Below, piece by piece: positions 35,282 through 44,247 of a stretch of 64,000 nucleotides of DNA. Both the position numbers and the translations under genes were made by a program. The notes under the pieces were generated by a model that had not been told where the DNA came from, ran no database searches, and saw only the letters and a list, made by a program, of their open reading frames with translations. The stretch is from Glaciecola siphonariae (GTDB lineage Bacteria > Pseudomonadota > Gammaproteobacteria > Enterobacterales > Alteromonadaceae): contig NZ_JBHSGU010000019.1 in the NCBI RefSeq assembly GCF_042652645.1, positions 70,094 to 134,093 on the forward strand. Reading direction: 5' to 3'. Position 1 is the first letter of the stretch. Each line of letters starts with the position of its first letter.

Positions 35282-37210
35282 TTAACGACTGGGCTTAAAG
35301 ATTACTTCTCGTCCATCACTACAGATCACCTTACACGCTGTTTCTTGCCCATCTTCACCGAGCTGTAACAGTCCAAAACTGCAGGCATTTACTACATCGC
35401 GCTCGCTGCCTTGAGGATGGCGTTGCTTGACCGACATATTGCGACGTTTTGTTAACCAATTCAGGGGTGAGCGATGACCATAAAGCCAGCGATTGAAACG
35501 CTCGAACCATGTGAGCAGGGCGTCGGGAAACTCATTGTGCAATCCTGAACACGTAAATTGCAAAATCTTCGGGCTATTGCGCCTGAACCTCAAGCTAACA
35601 TCGTAAACAAAAGAATAATGCACATCGCCTGAAAGAATAATAAAATTAGGCGGTGTTTTAATATGCCGAAAAATATTAAGCATCACGCTTGCCGTGCCCC
35701 GATGCGCCATCCAGTTTTCTGCATCAACCATGAGCGCACCGCCAAAGGTGGTGAAAATTCGTTGAATTGCTTCAATAAACTTAACGCCATATACAGGTGC
35801 AGCAGACACCATGATAACAGAGTCATTGCCAATAATATTTTGCTGAAGCTCGCATAAGCCCTCCCAGTCCATGAGTCCAGAAGGTTTATTTTTATTTGAT
35901 TCACTGCGCCAGCGCTGAGTGCGAGTATCTAACACGTGTATGGGAGGGCTAGTATCGAGATGATAATGCCATTCACTGAATTCAAATACAGCGTCGATAA
36001 ACGATTCATGCGTGCTTGATGTGTCGTTAAAGCTCAGCTTCGCTTTTTCCACTAAGGGGCGGATTTTATCAATAGGGTTGCCCAGTCCTTGACATAAAAA
36101 GTATGCGCTCAGTGCATTGCCCACGATCCGCCTTGAAAAGGGGTTGGCATATACTTGCTCCTCCCAACCGCGCGTGAGATTCCAATCATCAGTGACATCG
36201 TGGTCATCAAAAATCATATAGGTAGGGACATGCGCAAAGACTCGCTCTACCTTTTCAAGTCCTTCAGCAAAGTGTTCAATATGCACTCGCTCATCGGCAT
36301 ATCGCTGCACGTATTGAGCTGCAAGATTCGGTTTATCGAGTGTAATAAGCGGCCATAACTTCGATGACCAAGACAGCAGATACAGCGCAATAATCTCATT
36401 TAACGCAATTAGATGATTATGCGCATTAACAGACGTGAAAACGGGTTTGCGCTTCGCCTTTATAAACACTTTTGTGAGGTCTTCATTTGCATTTATTTCA
36501 GGAAATAGCAGTTCGCGCTCATAAAATGAGTGTTCATGCGAAAAAAGCTCATCAGTATCTTTAACTACACTGGCGTCAAAATTTTCCCCGAACAGGCCTA
36601 AGTGTTCAATGACCTGACCAATAGCGTGCAGCATTGGGCCGGCGACATCATCCACATACACTTGATCGCCTGTGAGAAGCAGCAAGTCTGGATAATTACT
36701 ATTGGTTCCGCCAGTGTCTTTATCCACCTTAATAAAGTCATCTAATGTCGGCAACGCATCGGCTTTGTGAAAGTGTGCTTTTCTGCAACTGCCATGGGCA
36801 ATATTGCGCAATGAACGTGCAAGAAAAAAACAAATGTTAGTCTCGTTTTCATTAAACAGCGAGGGAGATAGTTCGTTCAAGCTCAACGAACAAGCCTGAC
36901 TTTCCGTTGCTTGTGGCTTTGTTTTTTCATCAAAGCTTAGATTGTATGAGTAAAACGCATCTTCTGTGAGAGAGTGCTGCGGAACAGCCCGAATGAGATG
37001 GATATAGCAACGCTGGCCCACGCAAAATTGAAGGTGCTCACTGTCGCTCTCATTTAACGCAATGCCGTGCCCTTTTGAGTCGTGCAAATGCAAGCGAATC
37101 GCCATTGGCGTAGATGTCACCAACCATACCGTTACGATATCGCAAGCAACATGGCGCAGCATAGGACCGGCAATGAGTGTGGGAACTGTCAGATTCGACA
37201 TTTTCGTCAC
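35282..37210 (-). CDS. PhoD-like phosphatase family protein
   Basis: A 642-residue putative metallophosphoesterase. Active-site blocks are LLLTGDQVYVDDVAG, YMIFDDHDVTDDWNLT and ILSGDVHYSFVYD, the PhoD pattern in which Asp, Asn and His bind the metals. No signal or Tat motif is visible, so it may be cytoplasmic or membrane-associated, unlike classical secreted PhoD. The start is uncertain: GTG at 37210 (GGA 5 bases before) or ATG at 37201. Divergent from the phytase-like gene. I found no credible Pho box. Confidence 0.75.
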   Translation of the reverse strand: MTKMSNLTVPTLIAGPMLRHVACDIVTVWLVTSTPMAIRLHLHDSKGHGIALNESDSEHLQFCVGQRCYIHLIRAVPQHSLTEDAFYSYNLSFDEKTKPQATESQACSLSLNELSPSLFNENETNICFFLARSLRNIAHGSCRKAHFHKADALPTLDDFIKVDKDTGGTNSNYPDLLLLTGDQVYVDDVAGPMLHAIGQVIEHLGLFGENFDASVVKDTDELFSHEHSFYERELLFPEINANEDLTKVFIKAKRKPVFTSVNAHNHLIALNEIIALYLLSWSSKLWPLITLDKPNLAAQYVQRYADERVHIEHFAEGLEKVERVFAHVPTYMIFDDHDVTDDWNLTRGWEEQVYANPFSRRIVGNALSAYFLCQGLGNPIDKIRPLVEKAKLSFNDTSSTHESFIDAVFEFSEWHYHLDTSPPIHVLDTRTQRWRSESNKNKPSGLMDWEGLCELQQNIIGNDSVIMVSAAPVYGVKFIEAIQRIFTTFGGALMVDAENWMAHRGTASVMLNIFRHIKTPPNFIILSGDVHYSFVYDVSLRFRRNSPKILQFTCSGLHNEFPDALLTWFERFNRWLYGHRSPLNWLTKRRNMSVKQRHPQGSERDVVNACSFGLLQLGEDGQETACKVICSDGREVIFKPSR

Positions 37211-37285
37211 TAAAGTCCATATTTTTTGTATAATGTGCCTAGCATATCACGTGAAAAACCAGATTAAAGTCGGGTAGTAAAATCA

Positions 37286-38503
37286 ATGATAAAAAATAGT
37301 GTCGCCGGAATAATATATTTGCCCTTGCATCGCCTTTTGTATGCATGGGTTTTTGTTGGCCTATTACTGATGCAAAGCGCGGCAATCTCAGGCTCAACGG
37401 CTAGTGGTGAAACGGCTGTTGCTGGGGCTTACGACGAACAAAGCAGCACTCGAAATATGTTAATAGAAATGATGCCCAGCATGGCGCTAAAAGGACATTG
37501 GATTACAGAAGGTGATGGCGAACCTAATACCATGTTAAATCCACAGAGTTCAGGCCTAACCGCATCAGAAAAGGGGTGGTGGACTGTTTCAGATGCAAGT
37601 GCTCACAGTAGTCAAATTCAGCGCCTGCATCTTATCGATAAAACCACTAAACACGTTACGCAAAAGCTTGGACCCTTTGTATTAGCGCCACGAGTTGAAA
37701 ACTCATGTTTTGCCGATTACTTAGCCGGAGAGCCTGATTATGAAGCACTTGTTGCCCATCCCTTTAAATATGATGCATGGATATTGGTTACTGAAGATGC
37801 TTCCCGCACTGGTGCCTTGAGTAAAGCATGTCAGCAAAGGTTTGCCCAAACCGGTTCAACCAATTACCCAAGTTTGATTGTAGAGGTAATGCTTAGAGAT
37901 GGGCAGATGATTGTTAGCGGCGTCCGTGCAGTGCAGTTTTCGCAAGATGACGACGTAGGGAATTTTCCAAACGACGGTATTGAGGGGCTGAGTATCGACC
38001 GCGAAAATCGTTTGTATCTTGGCCTTGAAAAAGATGCAAAGGGCCAGCCTCGCATATTTTATGTTGATTTAACGCCCGATACCTTCTCTAGCCCAAGAGA
38101 CTTTTTAAAAGCAAGAGACGCTAAGCTTAACTTACCCACTTTTGCTGAAGGTAATCACCCCATCAATGGCATGGATATTTATTATCCCAATGACAGCGCA
38201 AAAGGTATTTTGATTGCCGCCGCGCGCAATGATAATGAGCTTTGGCTAATTGACTTAGCAGGAAAACAAGCAACACGCATTCTTCCTTTGGTATTTTATG
38301 CGCCCAGTGACGCGGGTTCCTGTGCTGAGTATCATCAGATGAATAACGCTTCAATCGAGGGTGTAGCGGTTGATGGGAATACCTTGATTCTGATTAACGA
38401 CCCATGGAAAGAAAACTATTTGAAAAACGTTCAGTGTGAAGCGGATAGAGAAAAGTACGAACGGATGTCACCGCTTATATTTTCTCTACCGATCACATGG
38501 TAA
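37286..38503 (+). CDS. Exported phytase-like / esterase-like protein
   Basis: A 405-residue protein with an N-terminal hydrophobic signal or anchor (VAGIIYLPLHRLLYAWVFVG, then LLLMQSAAISG). The body has repeated beta-propeller-like strands such as DGIEGLSIDRENRLYLGLEKD and ASIEGVAVDGNTLILINDPW, which resemble the esterase-like-activity-of-phytase family (PF13449). A phosphate-scavenging role with the divergent PhoD-like gene is inference. Its stop is one base from the stop of msrA on the other strand. Confidence 0.65.
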   Translation: MIKNSVAGIIYLPLHRLLYAWVFVGLLLMQSAAISGSTASGETAVAGAYDEQSSTRNMLIEMMPSMALKGHWITEGDGEPNTMLNPQSSGLTASEKGWWTVSDASAHSSQIQRLHLIDKTTKHVTQKLGPFVLAPRVENSCFADYLAGEPDYEALVAHPFKYDAWILVTEDASRTGALSKACQQRFAQTGSTNYPSLIVEVMLRDGQMIVSGVRAVQFSQDDDVGNFPNDGIEGLSIDRENRLYLGLEKDAKGQPRIFYVDLTPDTFSSPRDFLKARDAKLNLPTFAEGNHPINGMDIYYPNDSAKGILIAAARNDNELWLIDLAGKQATRILPLVFYAPSDAGSCAEYHQMNNASIEGVAVDGNTLILINDPWKENYLKNVQCEADREKYERMSPLIFSLPITW

Positions 38504-38504
38504 A

Positions 38505-39041
38505 TCAGCTTTTCAAGCGTTTCGCGAAAGTCGCCTTAAACTTAGCCAGTTTAGGGGCTACTACCATGTTGCAATATACATTTTGAGGGTTATTGCTGAA
38601 GTAGTCTTGATGGTAATCCTCTGCTTGGAAATATTTTTCTAAAGGTTCGACTTCGGTGACAATCTCGCCGGGCCATATGGCGGCTTCACGAATTTCATCG
38701 ATAATGGCTAAGGCGTCGTTTTTTTGTGCCTCAGACACATAATAAATACCCCCCCGATATTGTGTGCCCTTATCATTGCCTTGGCGATTCAGCTGCGTTG
38801 GGTCGTGAAGGGCAAAAAATATCTCTAAAATTTCGCGCCGAGATATGACCTCATCATCAAACGTAACCTGCACCGCTTCTGTATAACCCGTAGTGCCAGA
38901 GCATACCGCTTCATAGCTTGGGTTGTCTGTTTGTCCGTTGGCATAGCCCGAATAGGCACTTACCACGCCCTGCACGCTATTAAATGCGGATTCGATACAC
39001 CAAAAGCATCCTCCGGCGAGAGTAATTGTTTCATTTGCCAT
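38505..39041 (-). CDS. msrA: Peptide-methionine (S)-S-oxide reductase
   Basis: A 178-residue enzyme that reduces the S-epimer of methionine sulfoxide in proteins. The nucleophilic cysteine is in AGGCFWCIESAFNSV. GYANGQTDNPSYEAVCSGTTGY, QYRGGIYYVSE and YHQDYFSNNP are standard MsrA blocks. No fused MsrB domain and no signal peptide, so it is cytosolic. It is convergent with the phytase-like gene. Confidence 0.96.
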   Translation of the reverse strand: MANETITLAGGCFWCIESAFNSVQGVVSAYSGYANGQTDNPSYEAVCSGTTGYTEAVQVTFDDEVISRREILEIFFALHDPTQLNRQGNDKGTQYRGGIYYVSEAQKNDALAIIDEIREAAIWPGEIVTEVEPLEKYFQAEDYHQDYFSNNPQNVYCNMVVAPKLAKFKATFAKRLKS

Positions 39042-39162
39042 TTGTTTTGCTCCGTTTACACAATAGTTAGTAAGTGTATACGCTCAATTGTGTTTTCAAG
39101 TCATCTTTTAAATTAAAACTCGCGTAACTAATGGCATCGAAATAAAAAAGAGAGAGCATTTT

Positions 39163-39552
39163 ATGGCGTTTACCATCTTTTACGATGGCCAGTGTCCTTT
39201 GTGTGATATTGAAATGCGGCATCTTAAAAAACGCAACACTGCGAGGCAGCTTGCTTTTGAAGACATCAATGCAGATGATTTTTCAGTGCGCTTTCCACAA
39301 TTAGACTGGCAGGCCTTAAATAATAGAATTCACGGAATGGAGGCCGACGGTACATTATTGATTGGTCTTGATGTGACGCACAGGGCGTGGAGTTTAGTAG
39401 GGTACAAATGGCTGTATGCACCTCTTCGCTGGCCGGTGATTCGGTTCTTTGCAGACAGGGCATACCTGATTTTTGCAAAACATCGCAATACCATTTCGTA
39501 CTGGCTTACCGGCAAAAAACGCTGTGAGAGTAATTGCGGCATTAAGTATTAA
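39163..39552 (+). CDS. DUF393 / DCC-family thiol-disulfide protein
   Basis: A 129-residue protein whose start, FTIFYDGQCPLCDIEM, carries the DxxCxxC motif of the DUF393 family of predicted thiol-disulfide oxidoreductases. WLYAPLRWPVIRFFADRAYLIFAKHRNTISYWL is the family's second half, given here in parts as LRWPVIRFFADRAY and FAKHRNTI. CESNC near the end adds two cysteines. Substrate and partner are unknown. Confidence 0.88.
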   Translation: MAFTIFYDGQCPLCDIEMRHLKKRNTARQLAFEDINADDFSVRFPQLDWQALNNRIHGMEADGTLLIGLDVTHRAWSLVGYKWLYAPLRWPVIRFFADRAYLIFAKHRNTISYWLTGKKRCESNCGIKY

Positions 39553-39672
39553 ATAGAAACTACTTAATATGAATTACTAAATATTAGGCACTCTATAAAG
39601 TACTGAGAAGAAAAGCCTAAGTACTATCAACACAACGCTATAGAGCCAAGGCAAAGCAAAAAAGGAGAATAT

Positions 39673-40398
39673 ATGCAGTCGAAAGTACTTGTGATTGGCG
39701 CAAGCGGCGGGATCGCACAAGCTTTAATAAAACAGCTCAACGACGATACGTCAGTAGATGATGTAGTGACCGTGTCGAGGCAAGCGGTTGCCGAGACCTC
39801 TTCAAAACAGAGGCACGTTCAGCTAGATTCTACCGATGAATCGCAGATAAAAGCCTTTGTGAACGAGCAAAAACGGCAATTTCATTTCACCCACATCATT
39901 TGTTGTACAGGTATTTTACACAGCTCTGATGGCAAAACCTTGAAGCCTGAAAAACGCTCAGAAGATATGAGCGGCGAGCAATTTGCTGAGTATTTTCGGG
40001 TTAACACTGTCGTTCCGGCGATGTGGATTAAACATGCAGTACACATTGTTGAAAAGGACGGAGCTACCATTACTGTGTTCAGCGCTCGGGTTGGCAGCAT
40101 CAGTGAAAATGGTTTGGGTGGATGGTACGGATATCGTGCCTCGAAGGCCGCGCTCAATATGGTGGTAAAAACAGCCGCAATTGAATATAAACGACGAAGT
40201 CCAAAAACCGTTTTAGTGTGCTATCACCCCGGAACAGTCGACACTGAGCTCTCTAAACCCTTCCAAGCGAATGTGAAACCTGAAAAACTGTTTACACCTG
40301 CCTTCACGGCGCAGCAGCTTATGAACCATACACAGGCGCTAGACCCTGAACAATCACCTTATTACATTGACTGGGACGGCCAAAAAATCAACTGGTAA
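39673..40398 (+). CDS. Short-chain dehydrogenase/reductase
   Basis: A 241-residue Rossmann enzyme. VLVIGASGGIAQALIKQL binds NAD(P), and the catalytic Tyr-Lys pair is YGYRASK. ICCTGILH and CYHPGTVDTELSKPFQ are typical of the C-factor/CsgA-like SDR subgroup. The ribosome site AAAGGAG (39660-39666) is clear. Substrate is not predictable. A hairpin with partial T-run follows. Confidence 0.88.
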   Translation: MQSKVLVIGASGGIAQALIKQLNDDTSVDDVVTVSRQAVAETSSKQRHVQLDSTDESQIKAFVNEQKRQFHFTHIICCTGILHSSDGKTLKPEKRSEDMSGEQFAEYFRVNTVVPAMWIKHAVHIVEKDGATITVFSARVGSISENGLGGWYGYRASKAALNMVVKTAAIEYKRRSPKTVLVCYHPGTVDTELSKPFQANVKPEKLFTPAFTAQQLMNHTQALDPEQSPYYIDWDGQKINW

Positions 40399-40453
40399 AT
40401 AACGCGCTTGTTTGTTCGTATGATGGCTCTACCTTCCCGGCCTCAATTAATAC

Positions 40454-40476
40454 GGCGCTTTTTAAGCGCCCTTTAT
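40454..40476 (+). terminator. Terminator-like hairpin after the SDR gene
   Basis: GGCGCTT (40454-40460) and AAGCGCC (40464-40470) around a TTT loop, followed by CTTTAT. The T-run is short. Confidence 0.6.
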
Positions 40477-40601
40477 TCATTCCAAGTAATTAATTCATTA
40501 CCCATATAAAAGAAATAAATTAAGTGCATCAGCATAAAGACTTTTATGTTAATGGCTGTTAACATTTGATGGCAAATAACAATAATTAAAAAGGACAAAA
40601 A

Positions 40602-42023
40602 ATGGCTGATTCAAGGGAGCAGTTTGGTTCTAAACTTGGATTTATCTTAGCGGCTGCAGGCTCTGCAGTGGGTATTGGCAACCTGGTAGGATTTCCAGTT
40701 GGCGCGGCTAAAAACGGCGGTGGCGCGTTTTTAATTATGTACGCTTTGTTTGTCTTCTTCATTTGCCTACCTGTTATGATAGCCGAAATGACAGTGGGCC
40801 GCGCCTCTCAAAAAGACCCTCTAGGTGCGCTCACCAATTTGTCTCATAATCAAGCGGGATGGCGCTTTGCTGGTTGGTTATCTATTATTACTCCGTTCAT
40901 GATTGCCGTATTTTATTTGGTCATCACGGTATGGATATTCGGCTATTTGTTTGAATCGGTAATCGGAAATCTTGACGTACTTGCCCAAGCAGATACCTTC
41001 GGTAACTTCATTACTAGCTATAATTTGTTTATCTACATGGCAGGGGTAATCGCCGTTGTTTATCTCATCTTGCAAGGCGGGGTAAAAGAGGGGATTGAAA
41101 AAGCCGCTAAAATTCTTATGCCCTCTTTATTCTTCATGCTGCTTGCCTTAGTAATATTCGTGCTTACCCGCGACAACGCTATGGCTGGCGTAGAATATTA
41201 CTTAGTGCCAGACCTAGACAAAATAGATGCATCAGTTGTAAATGGAGCGCTTTCGCAGGCGTTTTTCTCATTGTCGCTAGGCATGGGCATTATGATTACC
41301 TACGGCAGTTATATAAATAAGCGAGCAGACCTACCAGGGTCCGCGAGGCTAGTAGCGCTAACAGACACCGCTGTTGCATTCACCGCAGGCTTAATGATTT
41401 TGCCCGCTATCTTTTCGTTCAATCCAGATGTAAACCCTGATGAGCTAAGTGAGTCGTCTATCTCGATGATCTTCTCCTACCTTCCGCAAATTTTCTTGGA
41501 ACTACAAAACTCTCTTGGGTATTTTGGTGCAAGTGCGGTGGCGAGTTTATTCTTTTTACTGGTGTTTTTTGCAGCAATTACATCTTTAGTGTCTATTTTT
41601 GAGGTGCCTGTTGCTGCGCTTATGAGTGAAAAGGGCATGCAGCGTAAAGCCTCGCTAAGAGTGTGTGGTGTACTGTTAATTGTATTTTCTGTGATGTGTG
41701 CTCTATCGTTTGGTTTTGTGGCGTTTTTCACAGATTTTGTTACCTACGCGGGCTCAAGCAAATCGTTTTTTGATGTTGTTTACGATGTGTTTTATGACAC
41801 AATTTTGCCTCTGAACGGCCTATTAATCTGTTTGTTCGTGATTTATCGCTGGAAAAAAATTAAGTTTAATGAAGAGCTAGACCAAGGCGCCCCCCATTTT
41901 AAGGGCAGTATCTTAGAGCGCTATGTCAACTTTTCATTAGGTACGTTTATTCCCGTTATTCTGCTCGTGATATTTGTAAATACAGTAGCGCTTAAATACT
42001 TTGGTTTTTCTTTATTCGCTTAA
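40602..42023 (+). CDS. Neurotransmitter:sodium symporter family transporter
   Basis: A 473-residue membrane carrier of the NSS/SNF (LeuT) family with about 11-12 helices. Helix 1 has the unwound site GFILAAAGSAVGIGNLVGFP, matching the Na+ and substrate site. VMIAEMTVGRASQ follows, and SLSLGMGIMITYGSYI is helix 6. It likely imports an amino acid with Na+; which one is unknown. The ribosome site is AAAAAGGAC (40589-40597). Its stop codon shares TTAA with the stop of the convergent epimerase gene. Confidence 0.92.
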   Translation: MADSREQFGSKLGFILAAAGSAVGIGNLVGFPVGAAKNGGGAFLIMYALFVFFICLPVMIAEMTVGRASQKDPLGALTNLSHNQAGWRFAGWLSIITPFMIAVFYLVITVWIFGYLFESVIGNLDVLAQADTFGNFITSYNLFIYMAGVIAVVYLILQGGVKEGIEKAAKILMPSLFFMLLALVIFVLTRDNAMAGVEYYLVPDLDKIDASVVNGALSQAFFSLSLGMGIMITYGSYINKRADLPGSARLVALTDTAVAFTAGLMILPAIFSFNPDVNPDELSESSISMIFSYLPQIFLELQNSLGYFGASAVASLFFLLVFFAAITSLVSIFEVPVAALMSEKGMQRKASLRVCGVLLIVFSVMCALSFGFVAFFTDFVTYAGSSKSFFDVVYDVFYDTILPLNGLLICLFVIYRWKKIKFNEELDQGAPHFKGSILERYVNFSLGTFIPVILLVIFVNTVALKYFGFSLFA

Positions 42024-42865
42024 ACGTCTAGCATGTCAAAAGGAGAGGGGTAGTATAGTCTTAGGTTAAGTGCTTTTAGACTCGCGCTTGCGTCTATCGT
42101 CTTGCCTACCTCCTTGCTCTTGTCATCTTCAGGTGGGGTGAAATCAATCGTTCCTAAACCGAGCTTTTTGCCGGCCCATGTGTAGTACTCTCGGCGACTC
42201 GGATGCAGCAAAGAACATGCATGCAGTATCTTGCGCTCAGGTCTAACACTTATGATTGCCGATATGAAGGCAATGGCATCATGCTGATGCAGTAGATTGA
42301 CAGGATGATGGCCATTCCTAATGTTGCTTTTGCGCGCTAGTGCACTTACAGGATGACGCAGACTACCATCAGGATTGAGACCGATTAAGCCTGCCAAACG
42401 CAAAATAGTTGCCTTAGAAGCATAGTTGCTCACAATATATCGTTCGATAGATTGATGAGCGATGCCCGATGGCGTAACAGCATTAGGCGTATCATCTTCA
42501 TTCAGGCAGCCTTGCTGATTGCCGAATACGGACGTTGTGCTCACAAAAACGAGATGCTTGGCGCCGCAAGCAAAAACATAATCGACCAATGTATGCATCG
42601 CTTCGGTGAATATGCTGGCGTCTATGTCTCGCCTGCCCGGTGCAATATTAATAATGACGTTAGCATCATTAAATAAACCTTCAGCCAGCTGCGCTTGAGG
42701 CGGTGCGGCAAATAAATCAAATTCATGTGCCGTTATATTCTCATTTGCTAGTGCTGCTATTTTTTGCGTACTGCGAGTCGTTCCGTTAGTTGTATGACCA
42801 AGCTGCTGCATATGTTTTGCTAACGGAACACCAAGCCAACCAAGGCCGATTATGCATGTTTTCAT
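42020..42865 (-). CDS. NAD(P)-binding epimerase/dehydratase-like protein (YeeZ type)
   Basis: A 281-residue extended-SDR protein. TCIIGLGWLGVPLAKHM is the Rossmann loop with the GLGWLG form seen in YeeZ-like proteins. LVFVSTTSVFG and ATILRLAGLIGLNPDGSLRHP are typical, but the YxxxK pair is replaced by SIERYIVSNY, so classical epimerase chemistry is doubtful. The start codon is 6 bases after the stop of the DUF2884 gene on the same strand. Confidence 0.78.
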   Translation of the reverse strand: MKTCIIGLGWLGVPLAKHMQQLGHTTNGTTRSTQKIAALANENITAHEFDLFAAPPQAQLAEGLFNDANVIINIAPGRRDIDASIFTEAMHTLVDYVFACGAKHLVFVSTTSVFGNQQGCLNEDDTPNAVTPSGIAHQSIERYIVSNYASKATILRLAGLIGLNPDGSLRHPVSALARKSNIRNGHHPVNLLHQHDAIAFISAIISVRPERKILHACSLLHPSRREYYTWAGKKLGLGTIDFTPPEDDKSKEVGKTIDASASLKALNLRLYYPSPFDMLDV

Positions 42866-42871
42866 ATCTAC

Positions 42872-43669
42872 CTATGCTTTATTAGGCTTAACCGTCAGAA
42901 AGTTAATATCTTTAAATCCATCAATGCGTTGAAGCTTTTGTTCTTCTTTGTCAGCACGCTCAAGTGTTTCGCAAAGTGCCAAGGCATCTTCTTTAAGAGA
43001 TTGTGATTGTTCTTCAACAGTCGTTTCAATGGTATCTCCGAGTGCGCTCATTTTCTCCTCAAAATTCTGCATAGAGCTACCACCGCTCAACATACTGCGA
43101 CCAAAACTTACGAGCAGTTCGCCCATTGCAGTGCTCATGACTTCTTCAACGGCAGCATCAAAATCGCTCTCAAACTCGCTTTGTGTTTGCTCATTGCCTG
43201 TAAAAAATGCGCTATTGAATGTTACCGCCTCAGGCTGTTGATAGATATGGCTCTCTAGCTTCTGCTGAAGCGCATTGAGTTTGTCATTAAGCATTTTAGG
43301 AAGCTGACTATCCTCTCCCAACAGACCGGTAAATACGTCTGTCAATGCCGTATTTGTTAACTCGATTGCTTTGGCAGCGAGCGCGATGGCTTGCGGCACT
43401 GCAGCCTCTAAACTGGCCACGTAATTACTCACGCTTGCACTCTCTTCAGCACTCAAGCTTAGGTTTTTTCCATTGACTGACGCACTGCCTGCTTTAGTGA
43501 GCAGCACTACATCACTTTCTTCGGTAGTAATGGTTATTTGATTGTTAGCGAGCACAATTTCACCGTTGATGTTGACATCACAGGCTTCGTTTTGAAAATT
43601 GTGAGCGTGGGCTGTAAGGCTTAAGAATATAAAAGTAAAACTGAGTATGGCAAAACGTACTGGTTTCAT
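42872..43669 (-). CDS. DUF2884 family exported protein (YggN-like)
   Basis: A 265-residue protein beginning at the ATG at 43669, with AGGA about 10 bases upstream; a 12-residue upstream extension is less likely. Signal peptide MKPVRFAILSFTFIFLSLTA with AHA cleavage. A cysteine-linked beta part (EACDVNINGEIVLANN) is followed by a long, charged, mostly helical and coiled-coil body to the end. The family is periplasmic with unknown function. It is followed by the YeeZ-type gene. Confidence 0.75.
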   Translation of the reverse strand: MKPVRFAILSFTFIFLSLTAHAHNFQNEACDVNINGEIVLANNQITITTEESDVVLLTKAGSASVNGKNLSLSAEESASVSNYVASLEAAVPQAIALAAKAIELTNTALTDVFTGLLGEDSQLPKMLNDKLNALQQKLESHIYQQPEAVTFNSAFFTGNEQTQSEFESDFDAAVEEVMSTAMGELLVSFGRSMLSGGSSMQNFEEKMSALGDTIETTVEEQSQSLKEDALALCETLERADKEEQKLQRIDGFKDINFLTVKPNKA

Positions 43670-44005
43670 AGAAAAGTTCCTGTGCAAGTATTCAAATATC
43701 TTCAACCTTATTAAGTTTGTTAAATCAATTTGATTATGAGTAATGAATTTCTTAGCTATTTAGCTATACCAACTAGTTGCAACTAGTGCGCCAATTTAAA
43801 ATACGTTTAATTTCAATTGCTTAAAAATTATAGCAAGGTTTTGATTCGGAGTTTTATGCACTTACAGGCACATTTGGCGATTAGTTAGCAAAATTGACCA
43901 AGATCATCATTCACTTAAAAAAGACCTTCCTAACATAGCGATTTTATCGGCGCTGTTGCATAATATCGCGCGTATTGAACATACATTAACTTACAAAGGT
44001 CTAGC
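43670..44005. other. 336-base divergent gap with a perfect palindrome
   Basis: A/T-rich region between the minus-strand DUF2884 gene and the small plus-strand membrane protein gene. It holds a perfect 16-base palindrome at 43772-43787. Promoters for both genes should lie here, but none was clear enough to call. No further ORF seen. Confidence 0.6.
43772..43787. promoter_or_regulatory. Perfect 16-bp palindrome, candidate operator
   Basis: ACTAGTTGCAACTAGT reads the same on both strands, placed about 100 bases upstream of the DUF2884 start and 220 bases before the small plus-strand gene. A dyad of this length in a divergent region is typical of a dimeric regulator site; the regulator is not identified. 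Confidence 0.45.
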
Positions 44006-44197
44006 ATGCTCGAAATACTTAATCTTTTCAAATTTGCACTTTTGCTTATTGCGTTTGTATTGGGCATAAGCTGTATCGTTATGGCAATCATTAGCGATAA
44101 GTCTGGTCAGGAAGCATTACAAGAAAGAATCGAATACGGATTTATGGGAGTGTCGGGTCTCGTCATTACCTTGCTGATGGTTTATGCCATTAGCTGA
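44006..44197 (+). CDS. Small two-helix membrane protein
   Basis: A 63-residue ORF with AAAGG 5 bases before its ATG. Two hydrophobic helices, about 6-29 and 46-62, flank a charged loop DKSGQEALQERIE. I do not recognise a family. The good ribosome site and membrane pattern favour a real gene. Confidence 0.55.
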   Translation: MLEILNLFKFALLLIAFVLGISCIVMAIISDKSGQEALQERIEYGFMGVSGLVITLLMVYAIS

Positions 44198-44247
44198 GCA
44201 CCAGCCTACCGTATTAGTTGCAAGATTATAATTACTACCAATAAGGG

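Noticed and set aside
37186..37210. CTGTCA motif near the PhoD-like start as a Pho box
   Set aside because: Only one half-site is present; the second at the correct 11-base step is absent, and it lies inside the coding start.
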